Assembly (NCBI RefSeq): GCF_022539315.1
Contig: NC_066329.1
Location: 5,865,072 to 5,929,071, forward strand
Direction of reading: 5' to 3'
Source of the DNA: Serinus canaria
Lineage: Eukaryota; Chordata; Aves; Passeriformes; Fringillidae
DNA length: 64,000 bases
Under the pieces are notes generated by a model. That model had not been told where the DNA came from and made no database searches. It saw nothing but the letters and a program-made list of their open reading frames with translations. The translations under genes and the position numbers were made by a program. Positions 33,720 through 46,349 of the stretch are shown here, piece by piece (the first letter of the stretch is position 1; each line of letters opens with the position of its first letter).

Positions 33720-36700
33720 CAGTTTTTGAGCAATGAAAAAGGCATTTATTAAGATTATTTCTTCCATCACTGATGAGCTCTTAAGTGTGTGTTGAGAGAA
33801 ATTATATAGATTATAGCTTGTACATGTGTTGGAATCTAAAATGAGTTTTACACACAAATTTAGGAAACATCATGCATAGCTCTATTTGCATATTAGTTTT
33901 TTGTCACTCATATCTGTGTGTTAAGGACTGTCACTGCATTTTGCATCATTCAGGGCACAGATACAGACATGGCCTTTGCACCCACAGAATCTGAAGTTTT
34001 GGTTTGTGCATTTCTTTTTTAGTTATTTACCTAAGGAAGAATATTGGAGGGAAAAGTTATTTGTGTTATGTGTACTGGTCCTGCAACATTTCTATGCACG
34101 CTTAACTTAAAGCACATCAGTGATCACACTGAGTAAGAAGGGCTACTCAGATGCTTACACTGAGTGTGCCCAGCCTGCAAACTCAACCTATTACTTTGTA
34201 AAATGTTAAGTTCACTTAACGTTTTACATCTTAATCTTACTGACCATGGCCACAAAGTACAACTGTGCAGAAATCTGAATTAGCCCTTTGCAGTATCCTC
34301 TCCCTTCCATAGCTCATTAATCTGTAATAACTGGAGAAATGCACATAAACATTTTTATTGTAATCATGCACAGGAGTACTTCCATTATCCCATGCAGGAA
34401 TCACTGTATCAGCTCCAAGTATGAGATGATATTTCCTTTCCTTCTGTGCCCTCACAGCCTCCCATAACCAAAATTCTCTGTAACCTCAGTAAGGCGATTC
34501 ATTAGTGAAGCTAAGCCTACGTTTAACACATGTCTAATAATTCTCTAATAGCCACAATGCCAGTGACTCTCCCAGCCACTTCCTGTGCAGATCCCTGCAG
34601 TCTGCATGCCCTTCAGCTGGATCCCAGCTGCAGCCTAAGCTCTCCATCCCTGATAATAAAGATATTTTCTAGTTGCTCATCCAGAGTTCAAAGTTTTTGC
34701 AGGACATGGTTTCTTCAGCTTTACCAAAGTGGCTTGAGGAGCAAATAAAGATAAGGCAAATCACAACAGCCATATCAGAAGGGTCTGGACTGGTGGTTTG
34801 TTCACAGTACACCCAATAAAGAGCAGAACACTAACAGTGGTGAGAACAGCAAACCTGACTGTCAGCACAAGACCCAGTGAAGTAGATAAGGATCAATTCA
34901 AGACTCTTCCCCCACCAGGAAAGTTAATTTAAGATCGGTGGTGCTGCTCTGAGCTGTATTTTAAAGCTAAGTGGCCTTGCAAATAGCCAGGGAGGTGTTT
35001 CACGCCATTTGTTTCATGCTGTGCCAGAGGAATTGCTAGGCAAATACACAGAAGTCCTTGCACTATCTAAACAGGGGCTACATGCATCATAGATTTTTTT
35101 TTCAGATAAGTGTAGACATTTGGGTTTAAAAAAACCCACTTTTGTCAATCTTTGTGTGGCATTTCAAGACCTCAACAATGCCACCATCTGCCCTCATCTT
35201 CCTTCCTTCCGTTCAAGTTTTCCACCCCAGCACAATCTGTGCCCCTGCCAGTTCACAAACCAACATCTTTGTTCAAACCCGCTTTCATCAGACATTTGAA
35301 CAAAGGTGCCAGGTTTTTCACAGGAATGGCTCGAGGCACAAGCATTTCAGCCTGTCTGCCAACTTTGCTAGGCAGGTGTTAACTTTTGAGAGTGAAAGGG
35401 AGAAAGAGGGTTGGGAAGATGGACAGAAACATCCTAAAATGTGACCACAAGGTTTAGTCCAAAAAGCTTTACTTGTGTTTGAATCTTCTCTAGGTTTGGG
35501 AATGATCCGTTTGCAGCACCTCTCAGGAAATCGAGAGATGGACACATTTTCAGTAGAAAGGAGACAAAAAAAAAGAAAAAGATAGAAATTAGGTGTCTGG
35601 CACCTGGAAATGATATGGTATGATACAGCACTGCATTCAGCTTCATAAATAGGTGATAATTATAAGGTTGGAAAAGAACTAATGAGAAAGTTAGACCTGG
35701 CACTGTCACTAGAACCAGGGACATCTGTGGAGAATCTGATGAGCCAAGTTGAAGTATGGCCACACCTACCTGGAAAACATCTACAGGCACGCAAGGCAGA
35801 TACCATGATACCTGTAATGTCTCCAAGCAACCACAGCCAGGGAATTTGCCATCCAAACAGAGGGTACACCCTCGAGTTCTGAGAAATCACACCCACTGTG
35901 GGCACATCTGGCACTGGTAAAACGTGCCCCTGTGTGTGAAAAGCAAACGGGTTGCTCAGGTGCAGAGAGCTGCATGCTCAGATGAAAGGCTGGATTAGAA
36001 GGGTGATGGTGGCACTCTGCTTGCAGACACTGTGGCACAATGGGCATGTTCTGGAGGATGATTTGGGCTAGTGAATATTTTTAAGAAAGAGGCTCTTCTA
36101 TTTCCAGCTGGACACTTGTCATTAACTTTGTTTTCTAGTTTTGTTTCACTCTGAGGTTTTTAGCACTTTACTGAAAAGAGCATGGAGAGGATGGCAGCAG
36201 TGAATTGTGCTGGGTGCTCTGCAGACACAGTTGAAAGCTTCAACTTCCTCCTTGGTGTGTTGATGAGTACATTAAATGCAGCACATCCAAGGTATTTATG
36301 ACAAACAGATTTTTGCCCTAACAATATACAAAGAACTTAGAACAGAATGCAAGGAAGAAGCAGATTGCACACCATTCTTGTATCTTTGTCCTCAGTATCT
36401 ATTCACAATAGCTCTGTAATGCTGTTTTCAAGCAGACTCATTTAATTAATTGTATCGCCCCCCAATAAGTTATTGTTTACAAAATACTTACACTCAAGTC
36501 AGTGACTGAAACCCAGAGGAACTTCAGGGCTTTGGATTCATTTCAGTTTTCAACAAACTGATGGGTTCAGAAGCAGCTCCAGCCCTTTGTAGCAGTGCTA
36601 ACAGCAAGTTATTCATCCTAGAACAGGAAAAGAGCATGGATAGAATTATTGTAGTGGCAAGCGGGTGCTGTGAGTGAGGAGTGAAGTCATCTGAGCAAAG

Positions 36701-36765
36701 AAAATGCCATTGCAGAAAGTAAACAGAGTAACGACCAAAGGGTGGCCATGTGCCCTTACGGCTCT
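33720..36765. other. Upstream flank, non-coding
   Basis: AT-rich flank of the promoter with no exon recognised. A canonical octamer ATTTGCAT (POU-factor site) is at 33884-33891. ACACTGAGT occurs twice near 34127 and 34159 as a direct repeat. TGGGTTTAAAAAAACCCA near 35122-35139 is a 7-bp inverted repeat. The remainder is featureless. Confidence 0.55.
33884..33891 (+). promoter_or_regulatory. Octamer motif ATTTGCAT
   Basis: Exact match to the octamer bound by POU-domain proteins (OCT family), in AT-rich DNA about 570 bp upstream of the presumed minus-strand start. An 8-bp match is expected by chance in a 64 kb window roughly once or twice, so only its position makes it worth recording. Confidence 0.3.
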
Positions 36766-36772
36766 TCAGTGC

Positions 36773-36822
36773 CACCTGCCTTCAGTCCCAGCGCTGGTGG
36801 ATGGCCAGTGCCATCTAGCAGG
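36773..36822 (-). promoter_or_regulatory. Two weak CTCF-like motifs
   Basis: CAGTGCCACCTGCCTTCAG at about 36770 and CAGTGCCATCTAGCAGGC at about 36807 both resemble the reverse complement of the CTCF core (agcgccccctggtgg). The first keeps AGTGCCACCTG, the second AGTGCCATCTAGCAGG. The two lie in the same orientation 37 bp apart. Key G positions are only partly kept, so binding is uncertain. Confidence 0.3.
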
Positions 36823-36829
36823 CAAACTG

Positions 36830-39800
36830 TTGTTTACAGTAGAGAACCGATGGGTAAAGCTGGGCAGAAAATCTCACATGAAAAGCAAAAAACTGCAATT
36901 CAAGGAACGAGGCAAAATATACAGGGCAGAGAATGCCAGTTTAGGGCTTATGTCTGAAAGCAAGGTTAAAGCAAGGGGTAACCAGCCTGCTCCTCAAGAA
37001 TAGATAATGATTTACCTCTAAGCATAAATTGAGAAAAAGTTTCCTAGCAGAGGGTTGCACTCATTGTCTCTGCAGTGGAATAGTCCTGATAGCTCCACGA
37101 AAAATGCTGAGGGCCAGAATGTCGGTCTGGAACTGAGAGAGGCATCGTGTAAGGCATTGCAATGACCCAGGAAACTGTGCTTGAATGGTATCAGACAGCT
37201 GGGGATAGCTCATGAAAGGAAAAAGTTATTTCACTGTCACCTCCATAGAAATATTCCTCTACAGTCAGACATATGTGTCTGGAAGGTCTTGTCCAACTGA
37301 CTCACAAGTGCCCATGGAGGAGATTTCAATTTTATGCTAAGATGGGTTTGAAAAATCTTTTCTCTCTTACCTGCAAGTGTGCTGGGCTTGAGTGTACATC
37401 CTCAGAAAAGCTCCTTCATCATTCACTGGATTAGTTGTGTTCCCCAGTCTGCTACTTCTGCAGTCGGTGGATGATGCACAGAGCATTACATTATGACCTT
37501 TGTGTAATTATGTCTTAATTTATCTTATTTGTTCCTGGTTTTACTAATGCAGAACTTGATAGAATACAAATTTGAGAAGTAATTTTTCCACATCTGAAAA
37601 GGGAAAGAAAATATTTTTGGAAATACTTTTGTAATGAAGGAAAATCAGAAACAGTAAATGTAACCTGAATCCTTGGTATCAAAAACTGCCACAAAGGTCC
37701 CTACCTCAGAGCTAGTTTATGCTGTGGCTGGTCACAGGTTCCCTCAGCTCTGTACTGTTTTGCCTTGTGAGAGTTTTGCTCAAAAGAATGAGCTTAGAAC
37801 CCAATAACACAAACAAACAAACAAACAAAAACCACCACAGAAGGTAGCAGTTTGAAAATCTAGGCTAGTGGTTTAGTGCTTGTACAAGGTACTATTTTGT
37901 CCACTTCTGCCTCTGTTCTTCTGACAGAAGTTTCCATTTCCTTGGAAGAAAAGAAACTTGCACTCTTTTTGTTGCTAGAAGCTGAAGCTTTTTGTGAAAT
38001 GTTCTGGCATAGGCAGGGCTGAGGCAAGGGGTTTTGCAACTCTAATCAGATAAAAACACTCCTTCCATTATAACAAGATCTTTGATTTCTGTTAGCCTGT
38101 GAATTTCATTGCAAATATGTTCACTCTGTACCTATCTCCAAAACATCTGCATTAAACTGTGTCTACCTAGCTAGTTAATACAGTCTGTGCAACAGCATCA
38201 CTCCACTGGGCTGTGGGAGAGTAATAAGAGTAAGAGAAACAAGTGATGAACAAACCCACCACCTGGGAGTGTTCAGAGTAAAGAGATATTTGCTGAAAAT
38301 AAGTCTCAAATAGGTGTCAAAGGAGATTAAAACAAAAATGAAACATTTCTTCAGCCATGCATAAACAGGGAACAAGAAAAGAACTGGTGCTACTTTGAAG
38401 AGTGGACAAGGAAAAGATTAAAAATACTTTTGTACCCAAGATCTAAATGAAGTTTTGCCATAGATTTTAAGAGAAACAGAGATATATTTGGTGTTTTCTG
38501 TAATAACCCACAGAGCCAGCCAGTGTTTGTTTATATGCTGCATTTCTGAGTATTTCTGGTGATGACTTTCAGGTCATAGAAATCTCTTCTTGTCCTCACA
38601 TTAGGTAAAAATAGTAGGAAAGCCACCACCAAATTCAGCTGTACATGAAATCTTTTTGCTTTCTTCATGTGTATGTACTTAGAGAGGGAGTGTGTATAGT
38701 ATGCATAAGTAATTAATGTTGCAAGCTGGAAGAATGAATTATTGTCAGATGGAGGTAAAGCATGCAATATGGTCAAGTAAGCAGTTCCAATAATAGCTGT
38801 GCTTATAGAAGCAAAATGAAATAGAGGGCAAACTCTACAGGTTGCCAGAGTGGTGTCAGTGTGGAGCTGTGCTGCCAGTTGGTGGCCAGGGGACAGCAGA
38901 AGGATTGGTTTTAGCTGGATGCTTTTAAGCTTATGTGTTACCACACGTAATGAGATTGCTGCTCAAGCAGTGGCACTTAAGCAAAGGGCAGACATAATTT
39001 TAGCTTGATTTAGTTGGTGGAGGTCTAACTAAAAAGCACCTTTTCTTCTCTCCTAGCTTGGCATTTTCTCAGTGAGAACATGTTCTAGATGAATGTGAGC
39101 CATGTCCTGTTGCTGCTGGGACAACTGGATCAGGGTGACATGTGCCCCTCCACCTGGGAGTTTAGCTGAAAAAAATGGAACTGTGGTAGAGCAACTGGGC
39201 AGTGCAAACTCCCCAAAAGCTGGCACTGCCCAGGGTAAAGTACAAACCCAGGGAGCACTCTGGTTTTGGACAGGTCACAGCAGTGTTTTTAATTAGCAGA
39301 GCAGAGAAGATAATCACAAGAACTACAAAAAGACTCTTAGCCATCCAAAGTGGACACCAGAATACTGGGTATGTTGTAGCTGAGCTGAAGGCTGCTCTTT
39401 AAATCCAACAGCCATGCAAACACCACTCTTCATATTGTGTAAGAGAAAGAAACTACAGAGCCCTTGAATAGATGCACACAGACATTGGTGTGCATTAGCT
39501 GAGTGTCAGGGGCCTCAGAATCAGTGCCACACACTCAGGCACACACAGAACATGCAGACACACACTGACAGGGCAGAGTCCCCAGAGGGTTTGCTCCATC
39601 CCCTGCCCACCTCTTCACAAACAGGCAGAGTTCAATTCCAGACTGCCCAGCATACAGAGCAGATAAAGACTGGCATGCAAGAGCCCATGGGCAGATTGGC
39701 AGCCTCAGTAGTTACTGATATCAAAGGTCACTGAATGCTAAAAAATAAATATGTTACGGTGCCAGCAAGGCACTGGTGACCCAAGATAAAAGGTTCTCTA

Positions 39801-41155
39801 CCACCAGAGATACATTTTCATGTTTGTTACCCATATGAACTCTATTTACTCTGATTTTTCAAGTGATCATAAAAATGTATGGGGGGAGCACGTTTTGCTT
39901 AATGCTGACAAGGGGATCTGCTCAAACCATGACAAGAGGCCAGACCCTCTCACTCTAGTATAGAATGTGCTGTTTTTATGGGTACACCTGAGCTGCAAAG
40001 CAAAGAAATTCACTGTTTGTGATACTTCTGACTCAGGGTTCTGATACTTCTCATCCTTTTTACTCTTCAAAAGTGTGGTTGGATTTTTCTGTCCTAAAAG
40101 CAGTTTTCCATTTGAGTCTGATTTCACTGGTGCTGGGGTAAGTCTGAAATTACTGCACTGAAGCCACTGGAATGATATGGGTGAAAGGGAGAGAGACTCC
40201 AGCCCACTGCCTGACATTGTTAAACAAGGTTATAAACACCATTGGTCAGTTCATATTCATCTTCTGTGAGCAGTGCCAGCGGCAATGGAAAGGCTGGCCA
40301 GTCATTTCCTACCGTGTAATGCAAGGTGACTATAGTTGAGGGGACAAAGAACACGAGATTGGGGTTCTTTCAGGGGCAGACAGAGGACCGGTTATGAATG
40401 TTTGGGGCACTTTAGTTTCATTGTTGTCTGTATCAGCACGAAGGGCTGAGGGGTGCTTTCTTGCAGCTCTCCAGTACTAGTTCAGAGGTTATGCATGGGA
40501 ATGGGGAGCTCTCTGCTCACCAGCTCACTGCTGCTCTCTCTTTTTAATATTTGCATTGGTTTTTTTCTTGCTGTTTCTCTTGGAGGCACAAATCTTCAGT
40601 AGTATTCTTGTTTTAGTTTAAGGACAATGCAAGTAAAAAGGCAACATACTAGAAACCCAGTTAAAGGTGGAATTCCTGGTGCTCTTCTTTTGCCCTTGGG
40701 CAGTGCATCATTTACAGCAGCTTTTTGCCTGCTCTAACCAGTGATGGGTGACAGGATGGTGCAGGGACAGGCAACTGCAGATATCATTGACTGGGAACAC
40801 AAAAGACACCAGAGTGGCCACCTAGTACCACCCATATGGTGTTCACAGGCTAAGAGCATCCCTAGCAGGACTCTGGGCTGAATCAGAGGGAAGTATTTTC
40901 AACGTTTGCTTAAATTCTGGTGACAAATTCAATGTTCTAAACCATAATGCTGACCCCATTCCTTGGTATAACATTTGCTAAGTAACAGTCTACTTATCCA
41001 AAATGTGCACTGAAGATCAACATTGACACAGAGAATAAAACAATAGACATCATCAACACTATTTGCTGAAAAATATCTTTACCATGTCAGTAAAAATGTA
41101 GCAATTTTCAGTGGCTTTACAAACACTGGAAAAGGATGCAGAGCAAGAAATGTTG
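36830..41155. other. 4.3 kb non-coding stretch, no gene recognised
   Basis: No exon or RNA gene supported. An AAAC microsatellite of about five units covers 37811-37830. CACACA-rich DNA near 39470-39570 is a weak low-complexity patch. Open frames are short and overlap on both strands. Confidence 0.55.
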
Positions 41156-41157
41156 CA

Positions 41158-41245
41158 CTCATAACTCTACAAATAAAGAAACAAAGGAGTAAATATTTGT
41201 TCCAAGTGCTCAGACAAACAAGGGCTGAAGGAAGATTCTGGTGTG
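41158..41245 (-). repeat. Possible MIR-like relic, minus orientation
   Basis: ACAAATAAAGAAACAAAGGA then TTTGTTCCAAGTGCTCAGAC then AAGGGCTGAAGGAAGATTC resemble a decayed reverse-complement MIR core ('acagatgaggaaactgagg', 'cttgcccaaggtcacac', 'gcagagctgggatt'). Similarity is marginal. Confidence 0.35.
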
Positions 41246-44200
41246 ATGAAGGACCAGAATTGTGTGGTCATGAAACCAATGAACAGCAACCCTGCCCTTT
41301 GCATCCTGCACAACAGATACACTGCACTGGCTCTCCCAGAGGCTCCTGAAGGAAATCACTGCACCTTCGTGCACAGCAGGTACTCACTTACTATTAGGGG
41401 CTGAATTAGGGGGCAGCTGGATACACAGGAGAAAAGGGACTGGAACAGCTGGGCCCTTCTGCAAGCTCTTTCCCTTCTCCTGGAACCTTCAACAGCACAT
41501 CTAAAAAGGCTGGGGCTTTACTTTGAGAATTGGGAACTTGCACAGAGGCTGAGAAACAACCTGGCCTGCCTTGGGCCGCAGGATTCCACATCGGAAACTG
41601 GTTAGAGCACAAGCATTTCTGCATCCCACTCCTCTGCTTAGATGAGCAACCCACGCCTCTATAAATCACCCAGAGGCACTCAAGTTACTCCAGCTTTGTG
41701 TGCATGCAGTAAATCACAGAGCTGTGCTGAGGGAGACCCATCTGCCTGCTGGCTGCCAGGGCACTGAGCAGGGCTGATGCTGCTGTGGTGACTGAGCTGC
41801 CACCATGCCCTTGCTGGTTTTGAACAGGGCTGGAGTCTTCTGGTACAAAACAGAGTTGCTTTTTCCTTGTCTATTCTTAAACATGCATTCCAGCTATCTT
41901 TCTGTCTGTTATGAAACACTCAGGATAAGATCACTGAGGAACCTGTAGCAAGACAACTCTGACAATTTCTGGATGCTGCAGATCTTTTGGCACTTATCTC
42001 TTCAATTACTCTCTTGAATATGCAATAGAAACTACATTTTCCCACTCCTCTGTAGTTACTACACTCTCCTTGGTGGGTGTTCCCAGCCCCTGAAACTCCT
42101 GTCTCCTCCATTATCAAACATTCTGATGTGCTGCTGACTGCTCTGTTCTTTATCCTCTCAGCCCTTTTTGACCCCCTTGGTTCTCTATGGGGCGGCCAAG
42201 GTGGTGGCTTCAGTAAAGAGTGAGCCCCTGTTTCTGACAGTTTGCTGCTTGAGCAAATCAAGTGCAACATCTCACAAGAAATTGATCTCTCTAAGTGTCT
42301 CTACTTGCACTGGAACTGAGAATATTGTTTTATTCTCTGTAACCACAAATGCTTTGAGACTTGCCTAATTGAGATGCTACAGCTCCTTTTCTGCAGGGAT
42401 TTTAGCAATGGAAATCACCAGAGGCAATCTTGACTAAAAGCAGGCATGTTATCTCTCTTCTTCTAGAAATTACTTTGTCCAAAAGGGCCCAAAATTTTTG
42501 GCTTTCGGGAAGTGAAGGGATGAGCAGTGAGAGAGAACTCGGTGACAGAATGAGGAATTTGTTTGTTTTATTACTGTGATTGCATGGCTGGATTTTTATT
42601 AGTTGCAACGTCTTGCCTGGCTCTTCATAGAACAAAGTCAGAGTAGTATGGGACAAAAATGCTTCTGGGGCACTGGAGCATAATTATAAGATGCTTATGG
42701 TCATCTTATAATTGCAATAAACATAGTTCATCTATTATTTCATTTCATCTTTTATTATTAATCCAAAAAAAGCAAGAATGAAATAAAATATTAGAGCAGG
42801 AAAACATACTTTTTAAAGACAAGCTGATAAACTGTTAAAAATGTGTGTACTTATGTTGATGTTGCTGCTCTTTCTGCTTTAAACAACTGGCTACATTTTG
42901 TTCTTAATTATGAATTAAAGGATTTGTATGCACATGTCTGCATTGGAGACCCCCAAGTGATTCTGAGATGAGGGTGAACTGAGGTTTTTCAGCCAGTTGA
43001 ATTGAAATTACTTACCACTTGAACAGCATCTGCAACAGCATAAGGCACGGAAGCAATTTTTCTTTTGTAAGAAGATGAAAAAGAAATAAAGAAGGAGTCA
43101 AAGAGTAAGCAGGCTGAATGGGCCATTAGCACCAAACTCTAAAGATGTAGAAGTCAAATAGGATAGAAAAGCCCCATAAATTTTTACAACTCCTCAGAGA
43201 AAAACACTGTGATTATTAAAACATGAAACCTTGCTTTTCTAAAATGCTTAAAAGATTAATATAGAAATGTCATACTGTGGCTGCTGGAGGGATTATCCTT
43301 AATGGGAATGTTAGAAGTTATTTTAATGTAAAGCAAACATAGCCACCAAAGAAAGATCAAAAGTGGGACAAATTCAAGGCTCTTGGTTTCAGGAAAATGA
43401 AGTTTGTAAAGAAACTATTTCTACTCTGTTAATTAGAATGAGTAAATTCTCCATAAATACTGTACATATATGACATAGAAAGTGATGACCTCATCTAATT
43501 AGTCATTACCTAATCCAATCACTAGCACAAGAGCAAGTTTTAGGTCTCTTTTATGAAAAATTTTGTTCCCTTTTTAGCTTGAGAAAAAGTATTTTTTTGC
43601 TAGTGCATATTTTTGTGAGGTCATGTGCATATACCCAAATAGCTTTGATGATAATCCACCCTCCATGTGCAGGGGAAGGTTGATCACATGGCACAGTGAG
43701 CTCCCAGAGTTTGTGGTCTTTTCCATGCAAGAGCAAATTCAGTGACTTTTTATTTTCTTTTCAATCTAGCATTGTTACTTTTTTAAAAATTTAAACTGAC
43801 CACGGAGCAACACACTGCTTTGGTCTCTATGTAAGCCTTTGAAGTCCAAATAAAAACTACAGTGTTGCTAATTTAGAGAAAAAAAAAATTGTCATGTTTT
43901 CTTTGCTGTTCAGGACAGCGCTAAATTTGCTGTCTGTCCTAGTTTGGGCAGTGCTGCCATCAAACACCTGAGTCCGTTAGACCCAGTTAGCAGTGCCAGA
44001 CTATCAATTCCAGGAGCAGTAATTGCTTTACAAATTGTGCCACCATCGACTTGTTTTTTCCACCAACACGAGGCACAAAACCACACTACAGCACGCAGCA
44101 GTGCTCACACATTGCTGTCCTTGTTCCCCTCTAAAAGGGTTGGACTTGCAGAACACAGTTTCTTTTAACAGTTATTTCTAAAAAGATCCATCATGCCAGT

Positions 44201-45780
44201 ACTCAGCCCCAGCCTGCTGGCTTTGCTGAAAAACTTTCCCAGAAAGTAAGAAAGTGCTAAATCATTCTATGCAGTGTGAAAATTCACTTGTTCAAACATT
44301 TGGTGTCATATATGACAGCAAGGTTTTACTGGGTGATAAGAATTAATTTTTTTTAATAATTGCCAATATTTATAGGGAAGTTTTATTCAAACCTGCTGTG
44401 TCTTTCCCTTGTCTTATCCTGGACATAGAAATAAATATCACAGAAATTAATGTTACTTTTTTACTTGCTTGCAGCCCTGCAAGCAGCCAGCCCTCATTTT
44501 GCTGTTCAGACAAGGTACCACCACCATGTGCAGGTGACCAATTACCAGTCAACAGAAATTTTGCTTCAAGCTGGAATCCATTTTTTAAGAGCTCTGCAAG
44601 TGCCAGAGAGCCCTGACAGGAAGGTGCTGCAGTGCCTGAGGTGTGCCGAGGACTCAGCTCATGGGAGGAAGGTCTTAGTTGAAATACAAAAATGTATTTA
44701 ATTGCCAGGATTTACCAAACTCCTAGCAGTTTTTGTTGGAAGATGCAAAAATGTCTCCCAGAATATCAGTCATAGACTTTTTGAAACAGGGGCCAGAATT
44801 TACAGAACCAAATATTTCATTTATAACATAAAACAAATTTACATTTGTTATGCACCAGAATTGTACCTAGCAACTCCTCAGAATTATTTTCACTTTCTTG
44901 CAATTCTTTGTAAAATATGAGAATGTAGTTGGTATCTAGCATGAGGTAGATATTCATTAGGAACCAGACTGGACCTGAAGGACTATTTTAAAGAAATTAA
45001 ATTGGAGGAAATTTCCCAGCAATTGTGTACACCCCAAATACCACCTGCTGGAACTGGCCCTCATGGATTTACCACTGCTGCTTTAGAAACACACATGGCT
45101 GTGCTCTGGCTGCTTGACATGCAAAAACTGGTGCAGGGGTGTACTGTAATTGTGGGAAGAGGATCTATTCCACCAGCAGGATTTGTGCACAACACACAGT
45201 TAGTGTCTGGTGATCAGAGTATTCACTAGCAGAGTGCATGCAGTGAGAATGAAATGCATCTTACAGCCATCCCTTTATATTAAAGCTGTAGCACACTGTG
45301 TTTGGATGCAAGCCCAGGCACGGTCCTAAGATCTTGTTTACCCTTTCATCCTGAGCGTTCCTGCAAACTGCTGCTTTCTCACTTTCCACTCGTTTTCAGT
45401 TTTACTTGGGGATGGTGAGGCAGGTTTCTGAAAACACAGTGGCAAATCAGTGACCTTGCAGTGTGCTGTAAATGCCAGGAGCCCTGTGGAGAATACAAAC
45501 ACAATTAACCATGTAAAGTGAGATATTAGAGAGGAACCTGCATGTAGATATACAGCAAGGGAGTTGGCAAGCTGTAAAATAGGGACTTGGGAAAAGTCAT
45601 GAAAAAGGAGAAATTCCTTATTTTCTTGCTCACATCTTTTCATCAAGAAGTAGAATGGCATGGTAAGGATGCAGAATGACACAGAGGGCTGAAAAATAAT
45701 GTCAGGAGCTTCCAGGCTGCTCCCAGGCCCCAGTGCAGAATGCCTTGCCAGGCAGTGCAACAGGGCAGCTGAGCACAACA
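41246..45780. other. 4.5 kb non-coding stretch, no gene recognised
   Basis: No supportable exon. The only structure of note is the hairpin at 42682-42713. Scattered short A and T runs (for example 43880-43889) occur. Confidence 0.55.
42682..42713. repeat. Perfect 12-bp stem hairpin
   Basis: AATTATAAGATG (42682-42693) is the exact reverse complement of CATCTTATAATT (42702-42713), with the 8-nt loop CTTATGGT. The stem is too short for a canonical microRNA precursor. Outward bases do not extend the pairing beyond one possible wobble. Function is unknown. Confidence 0.9.
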
Positions 45781-45783
45781 GAG

Positions 45784-46345
45784 CACAGCCCAGTTCAGCT
45801 CAGTGTTAGCACAGCACAGCCCAGCTCAGCACAGCTCAGCACAGCTGTAGCCCAGCACAGCACAGCCCAGCACAGCACAGCCCAGCACAGCCCAGCACAG
45901 CCCAGCACAGCACAGCACAGCACAGCACAGCCCAGCACAGCACGGCTCAGCACAGCACAGCACAGCACAGCACAGCACAGCACGGCACAGCACAGCACAG
46001 CACAGCACAGCCCAGCACAGCACGGCTCAGCACAGCACAGCCCAGCACAGCCCAGCAGAGCCCTGCACAGCACAGCCCAGCACAGCCCTGCACAGCACAG
46101 CCCAGCACAGCACAGCACAGCACAGCACAGCACAGCCCAGCCCAGCACAGCCCAGCACAGCACAGCCCAGCACAGCCCAGCACAGCACGGCTCAGCACAG
46201 CCCAGCACAGCACAGCACAGCACAGCACAGCACAGCCCAGCAGAGCCCTGCACAGCACAGCCCAGCACAGCCCTGCACAGCACAGCCCAGCACAGCATGG
46301 CTCAGCACAGCCCAGCCCAGCCCAGCACGGCTCAGCACAGCAGTC
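45784..46345. repeat. Pentamer satellite (CACAG/CCCAG)n
   Basis: From about 45810 to 46342 the sequence is built almost entirely of 5-bp units, mostly CACAG and CCCAG with variants CACGG, CTCAG, CCCTG and CAGAG. The rare variant pair CACGG-CTCAG recurs at 45941, 46021, 46186 and 46326, all offsets being multiples of five, so the phase is kept throughout. A block starting CCCAGCAGAGCCCTGCACAG is duplicated 185 bp apart (46051 and 46236), showing higher-order copying. The plus strand is nearly T-free. A 276-codon plus frame (AQHSTAQHSPAQ...) and several minus frames (CCAVLCCAVLG...) are by-products of a period not divisible by three. Confidence 0.95.
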
Positions 46346-46349
46346 TCCT

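Noticed and set aside
33720..33750. Possible L2-type LINE end (GCATTTATTAAG)
   Set aside because: Only about 12 bp agree with the remembered L2 tail and nothing flanking supports it.
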